From contig NZ_CP141184.1 in the NCBI RefSeq assembly GCF_035609205.1, positions 1,633,501 through 1,697,500 of the forward strand: a DNA stretch of 64,000 nucleotides, written 5' to 3'. The notes under the pieces are model-generated. The model was not told where the DNA came from, made no database searches, and worked only from the letters and a program-made list of their open reading frames with translations. Source of the stretch: Hymenobacter sp. GOD-10R. Lineage in GTDB: Bacteria; Bacteroidota; Bacteroidia; Cytophagales; Hymenobacteraceae. Positions 27,719 through 37,159 of this stretch are shown in pieces; the stretch's first letter is position 1; every line of letters begins with the position of its first letter. The position numbers and the translations under genes are program-made.

Positions 27719-29551
27719 ATGAAAAACACTGCTACCCTCCTTCTTGCGGTAATGCTGTTGCCCGGCAGCATGGCCGTGGCGCAGACTCGAGCAGCCAAAA
27801 AAACAACTGCGGCGCCTAAGGCTATGGCATCAGCTGCTTCGCCGGTGGCATCGACCCCGCTGGCGTCCTTGTTTGAGTCTTACTGGGAAGAACAGGCCAA
27901 GCTGTTTCCCCTCGCGGCCACGGCCGAGGGCGACAACCGCTACAACGACCAACTGCCCAACACGCAAACCCGCACCTTTCGCCAGCAGGCGCAGCAGTTC
28001 TACCAGCGCTACCTCACGGATCTGAAGAAAGTTGACCGCGCCAAGCTCCCGGCTGAAGACCAAGTGAGCTACGACATTTTTCGCTACCAGCTAGAAATGG
28101 ATCTTGCGGGCCAGAAGCAAATCGGCTGGATGATGCCCTTCGGTCAAACCGGCGGCCTGCCGCAAACTATGGCTCAGTACGGCTCCGGCAACGGCGCGCA
28201 GCCTTTCAAAACAGTGAGGGACTACGACAACTGGCTTAACCGCGTGCACGGCTTCACGGCATGGGCCGATTCGGCCATGGGCAACTTCCGCAAGGGCATG
28301 GCCCAAGGCGTAGTGCTGCCGAAAGCGCTTGTCGTGAAGATGATACCGCAGCTAGACGCCCTAGCTGCGGCCGACCCCACTAAAAGCGTATTCTACGGCC
28401 CTATCACCAAGCTGCCTGCTAGCTTACCGGCTGCCGACAAGGAGCGCCTAACCGCAGCCTACCAACGCGCCATCAGCACCGAACTGGTGCCAACTTACCA
28501 AAAGCTCAGCGCCTTTCTGAAAAACGAATACTTGCCGAAAGCCCGTGTTACCTCGGGCTTCGGCGACCTGCCCGGCGGGCCGGAAGCGTATCGCTATGCC
28601 GTGAAGTCCAGCACCACGACCGACAAAACGCCGGAAGAAATTTATCAGACTGGTTTGAGCGAAGTGAAGCGCCTGCGCACGGAAATGGAGCGGGTGAAGC
28701 AGGAAGTGGGTTTTCAGGGCGACCTGCCGGCCTTTTTCGCTTACATGAAAAACGACCCGAAGTTTCGGCCCTACAAAACGCCGCAGGAAGTGCTCGATGG
28801 CTTCGAGGCCATTCATCAGCGCATGGCGCCCAACCTCAAGAAGATGTTCGGCCATGTGCCCAAAACCCCGTTTGAAGTGCGCCAGACCGAAGCCTACCGC
28901 GCAGCTTCAGCTAGTGCTCAGTACAACCGCGGCTCGGCGGATGGCTCGCGGCCGGGCATTTTCTACGTGCCCATTCTGGATGCTACGCAGTACAACGTGA
29001 CGTCTTTGCCGCCCATGGAGGACGTATTTTTGCACGAGGCCATTCCTGGGCACCACTACCAGATTGCGTTGCAGCAGGAAAACACCAGCTTGCCCAAATT
29101 CCGGCGCTTTGGCGGCTACAGCGCTTTTAGCGAAGGCTGGGCTTTGTATTGCGAGAGCCTAGGGAAGGAGCTAGGTCTGTACACCGACCCTTACCAATAC
29201 GTGGGCTCGCTGGGCGGCGAAATGCACCGCGCCATCCGCCTGGTGGTAGACGTAGGCCTGCACGCTCGCGGCATGACGCGCGAGCAGGCCATTCAGTACA
29301 TGTTAGACAACGAGGTTATCAGCGAACAATTGGCCACGGCTGAAATAGAACGCTACATGGTTTCGCCGGGTCAGGCCCTGAGCTACAAAACAGGCCAGCT
29401 CAAAATCAGGGAGATGCGCGCCCGCTACGAAAAGCAGTTGGGTGCCAAGTTCAGCCTAAAAGATTTCCACGATGAGTTGCTAGCCGGCGGCTCGATGCCC
29501 CTCGCTGTGCTGGAACGCAAGATGGACGCTTGGGCGGCTAAGCAGAAATAA
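27719..29551 (+). CDS. DUF885 metallopeptidase-like protein (paralogue 3)
   Basis: A 610-residue exported protein (signal MKNTATLLLAVMLLPGSMAVAQ). HEAIPGHHYQ begins at residue 439, preceded by NVTSLPPMEDVFL, a small insertion relative to the other two copies, where NTTSGMESLF stands. The EGWALYCESLGKELG segment is intact, so all three copies appear catalytically competent if the family is. A linker rich in Ala, Thr and Lys follows the signal peptide. It closes the tandem triplet. Confidence 0.85.
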   Translation: MKNTATLLLAVMLLPGSMAVAQTRAAKKTTAAPKAMASAASPVASTPLASLFESYWEEQAKLFPLAATAEGDNRYNDQLPNTQTRTFRQQAQQFYQRYLTDLKKVDRAKLPAEDQVSYDIFRYQLEMDLAGQKQIGWMMPFGQTGGLPQTMAQYGSGNGAQPFKTVRDYDNWLNRVHGFTAWADSAMGNFRKGMAQGVVLPKALVVKMIPQLDALAAADPTKSVFYGPITKLPASLPAADKERLTAAYQRAISTELVPTYQKLSAFLKNEYLPKARVTSGFGDLPGGPEAYRYAVKSSTTTDKTPEEIYQTGLSEVKRLRTEMERVKQEVGFQGDLPAFFAYMKNDPKFRPYKTPQEVLDGFEAIHQRMAPNLKKMFGHVPKTPFEVRQTEAYRAASASAQYNRGSADGSRPGIFYVPILDATQYNVTSLPPMEDVFLHEAIPGHHYQIALQQENTSLPKFRRFGGYSAFSEGWALYCESLGKELGLYTDPYQYVGSLGGEMHRAIRLVVDVGLHARGMTREQAIQYMLDNEVISEQLATAEIERYMVSPGQALSYKTGQLKIREMRARYEKQLGAKFSLKDFHDELLAGGSMPLAVLERKMDAWAAKQK

Positions 29552-29652
29552 CAGCATCGCAAGCAACGCGCAGTAGTCCACCTTTTAGCCCAACGCAGGC
29601 CTGAAGCTAGCTAGTGAGAAGCCCAGGATTATAATCTTATACAACGCTTTCT

Positions 29653-31239
29653 ATGTTCCGAACCTACTTACTGAACCTAGGTCTGGCTTTACTGACCGCG
29701 CTGCCCGTCGCTGCGCAAATGGCTTCGCCAGCTACAACGCCCCTCGACGTAGCCGGCGTCGATGCGGTCGTGGCGCGCACGCTCAAAGAGTTTGACGTAC
29801 CAGGTATTGCCGTGGCGGTCGTGAAAGACGGGCAGGTAGTAATGGCGAAGGGCTACGGCGTGCGCTCCTTGAACACGAAGGTGCCGGTAGATGCCAACAC
29901 GCTTTTTGGGGTGGCTTCCAATACCAAAGCCTTTACGGCCGCAGCCCTAGGTCTGCTGGTGGAAGCGGGCAAACTGCGCTGGGACGATAAGGTGACCGAC
30001 TACATTCCGGAATTTCGCTTGTACGACCCCTATGTGACGGCCGAGTTCACTATCCGTGATCTGCTTACCCACCGTAGCGGCCTAGGCCTAGGTGTTGGGG
30101 ACTTGATGTTCTTTCCCGACTCGACCGATTTTACCATTAAAGACGTCATTCATAACCTACGCTACTTCAGGCCGGTGTCGTCGTTTCGCAGCAAATACGA
30201 CTACGACAACAACCTCTACCTAGTCGCTGGGGAGATAGTCGCGCGCGTATCGGGGCAGCCGTGGGGCGATTTTGTGGAAGCACGCCTACTAAAGCCCTTG
30301 GGAATGACGCACAGCGCTCCCAACTATGGTCGCTTATCTGACCTAAGCAATGTGATTGATGGTCACGCTTCCTTCGACGGCAAAGTACACGTGGTGCGCC
30401 GCGACTTAGGTACGGTGGGTGCGGCCGCCGGCGGCCTCTACACGAGCGTAAACGAGCTAAGCCTGTGGGTACGGATGCTGCTCGGCGGCCCCGGCGCGCC
30501 GGCCCCACTGCTGAGCCCGGCCGTGCAACGGGAGATGTGGACCCCGCAAACCATCTTACCCGTGAGCCCGGCACCTTCGCCTTACAACACGCACTTTGCC
30601 GCCTATGGCCTAGGTTTTTTCCTGCGCGACGTACGCGGTTATAAGGAGGTGTGGCACACGGGCGGCGAAGTCGGGATGGTGACCAAAGTGACCATGTTGC
30701 CCGAACTGCACCTCGGCATCATCGTGCTGACCAACCAGGAAGTAGGCGCGGCTTTCACCGCCGTTACCAACCACATTGAGGATCATTACCTAGGGCTGAC
30801 AGGACTGGATCGGGTGCAGGAAATGGTGGACCTCACCAAAGCTCGTCGCGCCGGCGCCGACCAAACCATGGATGCCGTGTTGAAGCAAGTGGCCGTGGCG
30901 CAAAAAGCCTCGAAGAAACCCGACTACTCGCCGTATGTTGGCAGCTACCGCGACCCGTGGCTGGGCGAAGTGACGGTGTATACACAAGGCAAAGACTTGT
31001 GGCTGAAAGCGAAACGTTCGCCGCGCCTGAGGGGCCAGCTCTTGCCCTACCGCGGTAGTACCTACGTCGTGCGCTGGCGCGACCGAAGCTTCAACGCCGA
31101 CTCGTACGCCGCCTTCATGCTGGACGAACAAGGCAATGCGGCAAGTATCAAAATGAAGCCGATTTCGCCGCTCACCGATTTCAGCTACGATTTTCAAGAC
31201 CTAGACTTGCAGCGAGTGGCAGCCAATTTGGCGCACTAG
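29653..31239 (+). CDS. Serine hydrolase, beta-lactamase/D-Ala-D-Ala peptidase fold (paralogue 1)
   Basis: A 528-residue exported protein (signal MFRTYLLNLGLALLTALPVAAQ). The class C beta-lactamase-like domain spans about 30-380: SNTK with nucleophile Ser89 and Lys92, YDNN as the YxN motif, and HTGGEVG as the third motif. A C-terminal DUF3471-like beta domain (YVGSYRDPWLGEVTVYTQGKDLWLKA, about 415-520) follows. Such proteins are usually esterases or peptidases of cell-wall or peptide substrates, not resistance enzymes. It sits beside a second near copy and after three DUF885 genes. Confidence 0.88.
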   Translation: MFRTYLLNLGLALLTALPVAAQMASPATTPLDVAGVDAVVARTLKEFDVPGIAVAVVKDGQVVMAKGYGVRSLNTKVPVDANTLFGVASNTKAFTAAALGLLVEAGKLRWDDKVTDYIPEFRLYDPYVTAEFTIRDLLTHRSGLGLGVGDLMFFPDSTDFTIKDVIHNLRYFRPVSSFRSKYDYDNNLYLVAGEIVARVSGQPWGDFVEARLLKPLGMTHSAPNYGRLSDLSNVIDGHASFDGKVHVVRRDLGTVGAAAGGLYTSVNELSLWVRMLLGGPGAPAPLLSPAVQREMWTPQTILPVSPAPSPYNTHFAAYGLGFFLRDVRGYKEVWHTGGEVGMVTKVTMLPELHLGIIVLTNQEVGAAFTAVTNHIEDHYLGLTGLDRVQEMVDLTKARRAGADQTMDAVLKQVAVAQKASKKPDYSPYVGSYRDPWLGEVTVYTQGKDLWLKAKRSPRLRGQLLPYRGSTYVVRWRDRSFNADSYAAFMLDEQGNAASIKMKPISPLTDFSYDFQDLDLQRVAANLAH

Positions 31240-31351
31240 TGTCGCTGCTATCGGCTTACCAAAGCTCCTACTAACCTAGGTTTAAAACGTAGGCTATGGA
31301 GCGCCTCAACAGATTGTTTACCTGCATTGCCCATTCTTTCCTATTTGCTAT

Positions 31352-32935
31352 ATGTGCCGAGTTTGTGTAATTGCCTGGGTTTTAACAACAATTATGGCGT
31401 TGCCGGCCTTTGCCCAAATGGCAACCCCGCCCACCACGCCCCTCGACGTAGCCGCCGTGGATGCCGTAGTAACGCGCACCCTAAAGGCATTCGATGTGCC
31501 GGGTATCGCAGTGGGCGTAGTGAAGGACGGACAGGTAGTAATGGCCAAAGGCTACGGCGTGCGCTCTTTGAATACGAAGGTGCCGGTAGACGCTAACACC
31601 TTGTTCGGCATTGCTTCTAATACCAAGGCCTTCACCACGGCGGCCCTTGGCTTGCTGGTCGATGAGGGTAAGCTGCGTTGGGACGATAAGGTGACGGATT
31701 ATATTCCTGAGTTTCGCCTGTATGATCCGTACGTGACGGCCGAGTTCACTATCCGTGACCTGCTCACCCACCGCAGCGGCCTCGGCCTAGGGGTCGGTGA
31801 CTTGATGTTCTTTCCCGACTCGACTGACTTCACCACCAAAGACGTTATTCACAATCTGCGCTACTTCCGGCCCGTATCGTCGTTTCGGAGCCAGTATGCT
31901 TACGACAACAACCTTTACATCGTAGCGGGCGATATTGTGACGCGGGTGGCCGGGCAGCCCTGGGCAGAGTTTGTGGAAGCACGCTTGCTGAAGCCACTTG
32001 GTATGACGCACAGCGCTACCAGCTTTTCGCGCCTGCCCGATGCCAGTAACGTCATTGATGCTCACGCAGTAGTTGATGGCAAAGCGCAGGTAGTGCGCCG
32101 CGACCTAGGTACGCTGTGGGCACCGGCGGCTTGCATGTATTCCAGCGTGACGGATTTGAGTTTGTGGGCCAAAATGTTGCTTGGTGGACCAGGTGCGCCT
32201 CCTTCCTTGCTCAGCGCCAACGTGCAGCGCGAAATGTGGACGCCGCAAACCATTCTACCCCTGAGCCCGGCGCCGACGCCCTACAACACGCACTTCTCCG
32301 CCTATGGCCTAGGTTTCTTCCTGCGCGATGTGCGGGGCTACAAAGAGGTGTCGCACACGGGCGGCGAAATTGGGATGGTAACGAAGATGACGCTGTTGCC
32401 GGAATTGCACCTGGGCATTATCGTGCTGACCAACCAGGAAAACGGCGCGGCTTTTACGGCCGTGACTAATGCCATTGAGGACCACTACCTAGGGCTAACC
32501 GGCCTCGATAGAGTGCAGGAAATGGTAGACCGCCGCAAGAGTAGCGAATCGGATGCGGATAAAGTGCTGGCAGCCGTATGGAAACAAGTGGCCGTGGCCC
32601 AGAAAGCTACTCCGAAACGCCCCGACTACTCTGCCTACGTGGGGCGCTACCACGATGCGTGGTTTGGGGATGTTATCATCGTGCAACAGGGCAAAGACTT
32701 GTGGCTGAAGTCGCAACGGGCGCACCGCTTGGTGGGGCAACTGTTGCCGTACCGCGGCAGCACCTACGTAGTGCGCTGGCGCGAACGGAGCTTCAATGCC
32801 GACGCGTATGCTGCCTTCACGCTAGATGAGCAAGGCCGCGCCGCTGGCCTGAAGATGAAGCCTATTTCGCCCCTCACCGACTTTAGCTTCGACTTTCAAG
32901 ATCTAGACTTGCAGCGTGTGGCGCTAAAAGACTAA
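31352..32935 (+). CDS. Serine hydrolase, beta-lactamase fold (paralogue 2)
   Basis: A 527-residue near copy of the preceding gene, with Ser89/Lys92 in ASNTK, YDNN, HTGGEIG and the same C-terminal beta domain. The N-terminus MCRVCVIAWVLTTIMALPAF is a plausible signal peptide ending at AFA-Q; no better ATG is available. Most differences are scattered substitutions, so the duplication is not very recent, though long stretches such as DDKVTDYIPEFRLYDPYV are identical. A terminator follows at 32970. Confidence 0.88.
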   Translation: MCRVCVIAWVLTTIMALPAFAQMATPPTTPLDVAAVDAVVTRTLKAFDVPGIAVGVVKDGQVVMAKGYGVRSLNTKVPVDANTLFGIASNTKAFTTAALGLLVDEGKLRWDDKVTDYIPEFRLYDPYVTAEFTIRDLLTHRSGLGLGVGDLMFFPDSTDFTTKDVIHNLRYFRPVSSFRSQYAYDNNLYIVAGDIVTRVAGQPWAEFVEARLLKPLGMTHSATSFSRLPDASNVIDAHAVVDGKAQVVRRDLGTLWAPAACMYSSVTDLSLWAKMLLGGPGAPPSLLSANVQREMWTPQTILPLSPAPTPYNTHFSAYGLGFFLRDVRGYKEVSHTGGEIGMVTKMTLLPELHLGIIVLTNQENGAAFTAVTNAIEDHYLGLTGLDRVQEMVDRRKSSESDADKVLAAVWKQVAVAQKATPKRPDYSAYVGRYHDAWFGDVIIVQQGKDLWLKSQRAHRLVGQLLPYRGSTYVVRWRERSFNADAYAAFTLDEQGRAAGLKMKPISPLTDFSFDFQDLDLQRVALKD

Positions 32936-32969
32936 GTACAGATGCGCTAATGCAAAACGTACACGTCAG

Positions 32970-33002
32970 ACAAAGGCTGCTCGCAAGGGCAGCCTTTGTT
33001 GT
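32970..33002 (+). terminator. Terminator after serine hydrolase 2
   Basis: Stem acaaaggctgc (32970-32980) with gcagcctttgt (32989-32999), eight-base loop, short T-rich tail. Confidence 0.8.
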
Positions 33003-33116
33003 TGGAAAAGCCTGAGCAGGCGATAAAGAAGCATAAGCCAAAATCTTGCTTGTGGCCATCGGTCGAGTTTATGCGTTAAGAGCTTACTCCTTTTACATGA
33101 ACTAAACGTTACTTAT

Positions 33117-33671
33117 ATGGCAACCAAATTCTGGCAGGCAATAGGCCTAGGTGTGCTGGCCGGCATGCGCAGCATGACGGCTCCGGCCCTACTCAGCCAC
33201 TCTCTCTCGAACAATCCCACAAAGAAGCTAGGCAAGTCGCGCCTGCGCTTCATGCAGTCGCCCACCACCGCCAAGGTGCTAACGGTAATGGCCGGGGGCG
33301 AAATAGTGGGCGACAAGCTACCGAACGCTCCTGATCGAACGGCACCACCCGTATTAGGGGGGCGCATTGTGTCGGGGGCCTTGGTAGGTGCCGCTACCTA
33401 CAAAGCCTCGGGCGGCAAACCGCTGAAAGGAGCCTTGCTCGGCAGTGCTGCTGCCATTGCCTCTACCTACGGCATGTTGGCGCTCCGCAAATACCTAGGC
33501 AAAGCTACTGGCTTACCCGACACGGTGTGGGGCATCACGGAAGATGCAACAACCATTACAAGCGGTTTAGCACTCTTGAAGGACCCCGCCTACGCAAAGA
33601 ACAAGGCCCGCGAAGCAAAGCGCAAAGACGTGAAAAAAGCCAAACGCCCACGCCTTGCCAAGACTAGCTAA
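33117..33671 (+). CDS. DUF4126-like small membrane protein
   Basis: A 184-residue protein resembling DUF4126: ATKFWQAIGLGVLAGMRSMTAPALLSH, then GEIVGDKLPNAPDRTAPPVLGGRIVSGALVGA and a further glycine/alanine-rich hydrophobic region. About three or four membrane segments; the last 30 residues are strongly basic (KNKAREAKRKDVKKAKRPR). Function unknown. It precedes a DoxX-family gene by 28 bases and may be co-transcribed with it. Confidence 0.7.
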   Translation: MATKFWQAIGLGVLAGMRSMTAPALLSHSLSNNPTKKLGKSRLRFMQSPTTAKVLTVMAGGEIVGDKLPNAPDRTAPPVLGGRIVSGALVGAATYKASGGKPLKGALLGSAAAIASTYGMLALRKYLGKATGLPDTVWGITEDATTITSGLALLKDPAYAKNKAREAKRKDVKKAKRPRLAKTS

Positions 33672-33699
33672 GTAGCTCGTTGCGCTGGCCTGATTCGCT

Positions 33700-34104
33700 A
33701 TGAAACTAACCAATTCTGAGCTTGCCTTCGTACTAGGGCGGCTCTTGCTCGGCATCAACTTTCTTGGGCACGGCTTGGTGCGCATTCCAAAGCTAGGCGC
33801 GTTTCGTGCCGGGCTGGTAAAGCAATTTGCCGCTACCTGGCTGCCTTCGGTGTTGGTGGAGTTGTTTGCTACGGTGCTGCCGTTTGTGGAATTTGGTATT
33901 GGGTTGCTGCTCCTGCTAGGGTTGTTTACGCGGCCAGTGCTGGCGCTCGGCATGTTTGTGCTGATGGCGCTGGTGTTTGGCAGCAGCCAGCAGGAAAACT
34001 GGGATGCGGTAGGAACGCAGATGATCTACGGCATCTTCTTCCTCTTGCTGCTGCGTCATGCGGAGCACAACCGCTACTGCCTAGATGCGCGACCTAGTAG
34101 CTAG
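33700..34104 (+). CDS. DoxX-family membrane protein
   Basis: A 134-residue protein with four hydrophobic helices and the DoxX pattern LGRLLLGINFLGHGLVRIPKLGAFRAG at the start. DoxX-like proteins are found in quinone-linked or thiol redox contexts, but a specific role cannot be assigned. Inner membrane. Confidence 0.78.
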   Translation: MKLTNSELAFVLGRLLLGINFLGHGLVRIPKLGAFRAGLVKQFAATWLPSVLVELFATVLPFVEFGIGLLLLLGLFTRPVLALGMFVLMALVFGSSQQENWDAVGTQMIYGIFFLLLLRHAEHNRYCLDARPSS

Positions 34105-34111
34105 CTTGTCT

Positions 34112-34180
34112 GCTTAATCAGCTAAACGAAAGGCCTGCGAAACGCTAAGTTTCGCAGGCCTTTCGTTTAGCTGATTAAGC
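34112..34180. terminator. 32-base-pair perfect hairpin, bidirectional terminator
   Basis: Arms 34112-34143 and 34149-34180 are perfectly complementary over 32 bases with a five-base loop. It lies between the convergent DoxX gene (stop 34104) and the lipoprotein gene (stop 34188). T-runs are weak, but the stem contains paired gaaagg/cctttc tracts. Confidence 0.75.
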
Positions 34181-34187
34181 AAGCCCT

Positions 34188-34577
34188 TTATTTCTGAGTA
34201 GGTTGTTGCGAAGCGGGCGTCGATTCGTTAGAGTTGGTGCCGTTGCCGTTAGTCGACTTTTGGGGCGGCGAGTTGAGCACGCCGCTAGGTGCTTGGGGCG
34301 AAGTGGCGCTGTTGCCACTAGGTGCTGATTCGAGCTGGGCGTCAACGGAGGTACCTATGTCGGCGGCCGAGCCTTTGCCGGCTGGCGGCTGCACGTTCTG
34401 GCGGTAGTTGATGCTGTCGGCGTAGATTTCCATTTTGCGGGCCGGTGGCGCGCTGCTAATGTTAAAATCATTCACGCGTTGGGGGTCGACGCCGGGGGTG
34501 TAGCGCGAGTCACAAGCCGAAAGCGTAGCCGTGGTGCCAAGGAATAAGGCCAATAGTAAGTGCGATGGCTGTTTCAT
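34188..34577 (-). CDS. Small hypothetical lipoprotein
   Basis: The minus frame is open to 34763, but the ATG complementary to 34575-34577 (MKQPSHLLLALFLGTTATLSAC) gives a clean lipoprotein signal with lipobox LSAC; the ATG at 34589 is four codons upstream and also possible. The mature part (about 110 residues) is polar and ends in a low-complexity Ser/Asn/Gln/Pro/Thr-rich tail. Nothing identifies a function. Confidence 0.6.
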   Translation of the reverse strand: MKQPSHLLLALFLGTTATLSACDSRYTPGVDPQRVNDFNISSAPPARKMEIYADSINYRQNVQPPAGKGSAADIGTSVDAQLESAPSGNSATSPQAPSGVLNSPPQKSTNGNGTNSNESTPASQQPTQK

Positions 34578-34852
34578 TGAAGAAAGCATAGTTGATGAAG
34601 GAGAGAGAGCACAAAGCGGTTGTACGGGAAACTGGGCAAAAAGAGGCACTGATGTGAATTTTTCGCTCACGTGTGCTGCCTTGGCTTCCTTTGAGGAGAT
34701 AATTGCCTTCGGTAAACCTAGCTCCACTGTGCCCTCATAACGCGAATGACAGCGGCATTCCATAGCAGTTTCATCTATGATTCAAGTCTTTTACGGAGCT
34801 TGCTAGGGTTCTTCTGGGTGTTAGCCAGTTTCGCAGGGCAAGGAAGAACCTA

Positions 34853-35695
34853 CTAACGCAACGTTAGGGCAAAGCTGGCGCCAACGGCTCCATTCACATA
34901 CAGTGGCATTACTAGTACCCGGCTACCTAGGTCAGGGCGCTTGATAATTTTGAAAGCCGTGCGCCGCAGCAACGGATAAACCCAAAAAGCGGCTTCCGTA
35001 GAGAGAATGCCCACGCCTGCCCCGGCTACTACATCGGAAAGCCAGTGCCGCTCTTTCAAGATGCGTAAAGCGCCGGTAGCCGTGGCCACCGAGTAGCCAC
35101 CGATGCTGTACCAGATACTGTGGGCGCCGTACTCTTTGTGCAGGAAGGTGGCTGAGGCAAACGCCGCACTAGTGTGCTGGCTCGGAAACGAATCGAAGGT
35201 GCTGCCGTCGGGACGGCGCACGTGGGTGAGGCGCTTGAGGTTGCTGGTCAGGCCATCATTAATGGTTTTGGCCATAAAAAAGATGATCCCTTGCTCCAGG
35301 GTATTATGCTGGCCATGAACCCCAACGATGCTTAAACCTAGGCTCGTGTAGGCCGGAACGTAGCGCAGCTGGTCTTCAATATTGGTGTGCACCTGCGGCA
35401 TATGCTCCCGCACTTCGTCGTGCACGGCTTCATCGGTTTCTAGCATGTCGACCCGCTCCGTGGTGAGGGCGCCCGCCCCGATAAGCAGGCTAGGCACTAA
35501 CAAAGCGCGCACAACCGGCTTTTGGCGCCACGTATTGAGTCGTTGGCTGAAGCGAGTAGTAGCTACTGGTGCGCTGCCAAGGCTGTCGGCAAGTTCCGGC
35601 ACTTGGGCCGCTGCTCTAATGCTAAGCAGCAGCAAGACGAGTAAACTGAAAAGCCGGGTAGGCGCGTACGCCTTCCGTAAAAGTTGCACTTGCAC
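34853..35695 (-). CDS. PAP2-family phosphatase (1)
   Basis: A 280-residue protein with a signal peptide (LFSLLVLLLLSIRAAAQ) and the three PAP2 motifs: KRLTHVRRP, SFPSQHTSAAF and RILKERHWLSDVVAG, with the catalytic His in SQH and the nucleophile His in ERHWLSD. PAP2 enzymes dephosphorylate lipid phosphates such as undecaprenyl pyrophosphate, phosphatidate or lipid A. Directly upstream lies the histidine kinase gene in the same direction (about 75 bases away), and a second PAP2 is at 38445-39260. Confidence 0.88.
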   Translation of the reverse strand: MQVQLLRKAYAPTRLFSLLVLLLLSIRAAAQVPELADSLGSAPVATTRFSQRLNTWRQKPVVRALLVPSLLIGAGALTTERVDMLETDEAVHDEVREHMPQVHTNIEDQLRYVPAYTSLGLSIVGVHGQHNTLEQGIIFFMAKTINDGLTSNLKRLTHVRRPDGSTFDSFPSQHTSAAFASATFLHKEYGAHSIWYSIGGYSVATATGALRILKERHWLSDVVAGAGVGILSTEAAFWVYPLLRRTAFKIIKRPDLGSRVLVMPLYVNGAVGASFALTLR

Positions 35696-35768
35696 TGTTC
35701 TCCTCCAGAGGTTATTGGCTTGTCTGGCAGTTTACTAGTCGATTCTGGAGAAAATCTGGACAAGCTGC

Positions 35769-37025
35769 TCAGAAACGCACGCGTAATAGGTGACGTACTG
35801 GCGCGGGCGTAACGCGGTAGGAAAGGGCAAAGCCGTAGTACTGGCAAACCTGCTGCACGATGGACAGACCTAGGCCCGGCGAATCGGAGGTGGTGCGCAG
35901 CTTTCGAAACCGCTCGAAGAACTGCTCCGGGTTGTCCGTGGGTAGCGCCGGGCCACAGTTTTCTACTTCCAACGCTTCTGCTGTGAGGGTCACGCGCAAC
36001 TCGCCGCCTCGGAGGTTATGCTTCACGGCATTTTGCAGCAAGTTGCCAACCAACGAGTCGGCCAGGGCAGGGTGAAGGTGCAGGGTCGGTATGCTCGGCA
36101 TCATTACCGTCACCTGCAGCTCCTTGGCCTCGATGAAGTCGCGCAGGTGGTGGAGCTTCTCGGTGAGCAGCTGGTCGAGGCGGACGGGTAGGGCGCCGGG
36201 AAATTGTCGGTTCTCGATTTTACTTAGCAGCGTAAGGCCTTGGTGTAAGCGCGAAAGGCGAAGCGTGGCGCCGTAAAGGTCGCCTAGCAGGGGCGCAGCC
36301 GCGGGGTCGGCTAGGGCCGGCAGCTGCATCAGTTGCTCAAGTTTAGCCTGCATGATGGCCAGCGGCGTTTGGGTTTCGTGTGCCGCATTCTCAGTGAATT
36401 CCTTCAGTGTTCGGTAGTCGGCTTCGAGACGGGCGCTCATCTGGGTAAGCGCTAGGTTCAGTTCCGCAAACTCCGCAATACTCGAAGCAGGCAGACGAAG
36501 CGGTTGGTGCTGGGCTAAGTCGTAATGACGCAGCGCTGCCAGGGTATGGCGGAAAGGTGACCACAGGCGACCCGCCAACCAACGGTTCAATCCTACCACA
36601 CCCAGTAGCAACAAGGCGAGCATCAAGCCGAGCACCGCCACTACCAGCTTGAGAATATCCTGTGTTTCCAACAGCGACTTGCGCAGCGTCACCCAGCGCG
36701 TACCATCAGGATCGGGCACGGCAAAGACAAACTGCCGGTGCGGCACCAGTGCCTGATCCAGCATGTCCAACAGCAATGTGTCGCTGAAGCCTAGCCTAGT
36801 GGGGCGCGTGCGGTGGATCGTGGGTGGCTCGGCGAAGGGCAACGCCGAGGCCGTACCACTCCGCTGCGCCCGACGCAGAATAAACGCCTGCTGATTTAGT
36901 AGCTGTTCATCTACCTCGTGCCGCAGTGCGCGTTGCAGGCCCCCATAAAACAGCAAGCCACACAACACAAAAAGCCCCGCACTCAGCCCTAAGTAGTAGC
37001 GGTTGGTGGCGGTGAGCAGTTTCAT
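35769..37025 (-). CDS. Sensor histidine kinase
   Basis: A 418-residue kinase: first membrane helix about 11-30, periplasmic segment about 31-120, second helix about 124-148, HAMP-like region, dimerisation helix with HETQTPLA (His216) and an ATPase domain (LLQNAVKHN, PGLGLSIVQQVCQYYGF). It is encoded 134 bases downstream of the response regulator, so a two-component pair is inferred. The signal is unknown; the proximity of two PAP2 genes and a TonB receptor suggests envelope or metal sensing, but this is only context. Confidence 0.9.
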   Translation of the reverse strand: MKLLTATNRYYLGLSAGLFVLCGLLFYGGLQRALRHEVDEQLLNQQAFILRRAQRSGTASALPFAEPPTIHRTRPTRLGFSDTLLLDMLDQALVPHRQFVFAVPDPDGTRWVTLRKSLLETQDILKLVVAVLGLMLALLLLGVVGLNRWLAGRLWSPFRHTLAALRHYDLAQHQPLRLPASSIAEFAELNLALTQMSARLEADYRTLKEFTENAAHETQTPLAIMQAKLEQLMQLPALADPAAAPLLGDLYGATLRLSRLHQGLTLLSKIENRQFPGALPVRLDQLLTEKLHHLRDFIEAKELQVTVMMPSIPTLHLHPALADSLVGNLLQNAVKHNLRGGELRVTLTAEALEVENCGPALPTDNPEQFFERFRKLRTTSDSPGLGLSIVQQVCQYYGFALSYRVTPAPVRHLLRVRF

Positions 37026-37122
37026 AGTGCAATGGCTTCGGAGTGGAGCTGCAAAATCTTGCGGTTCCTAATTGAGCAACAAATGCTAGGTGACTTGCCT
37101 ATTATTCCCAGCTAAACAATAG

Positions 37123-37158
37123 CAGCAACGATTGAGACACAATTATGTGTCTCTACAA
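37123..37158. repeat. Family B half element (B3)
   Basis: cagcaacgattgagacacaa followed by ttatgtgtctctacaacct matches the right part of the elements at 15879-16000 and 23620-23723, with attatg for agtatg. It lies in the gap between the response regulator and histidine kinase genes. Confidence 0.7.
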
Positions 37159-37159
37159 C

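Noticed and set aside
29653..32935. The two serine hydrolases as antibiotic-resistance beta-lactamases
   Set aside because: They have the SxxK/YxN fold but a C-terminal DUF3471-like domain and length typical of esterase/peptidase-type members; resistance cannot be claimed.
34578..34763. Upstream part of the small lipoprotein frame (34763 start)
   Set aside because: It would put the lipoprotein signal in the middle of a protein; the ATG at 34575-34577 gives a proper signal.
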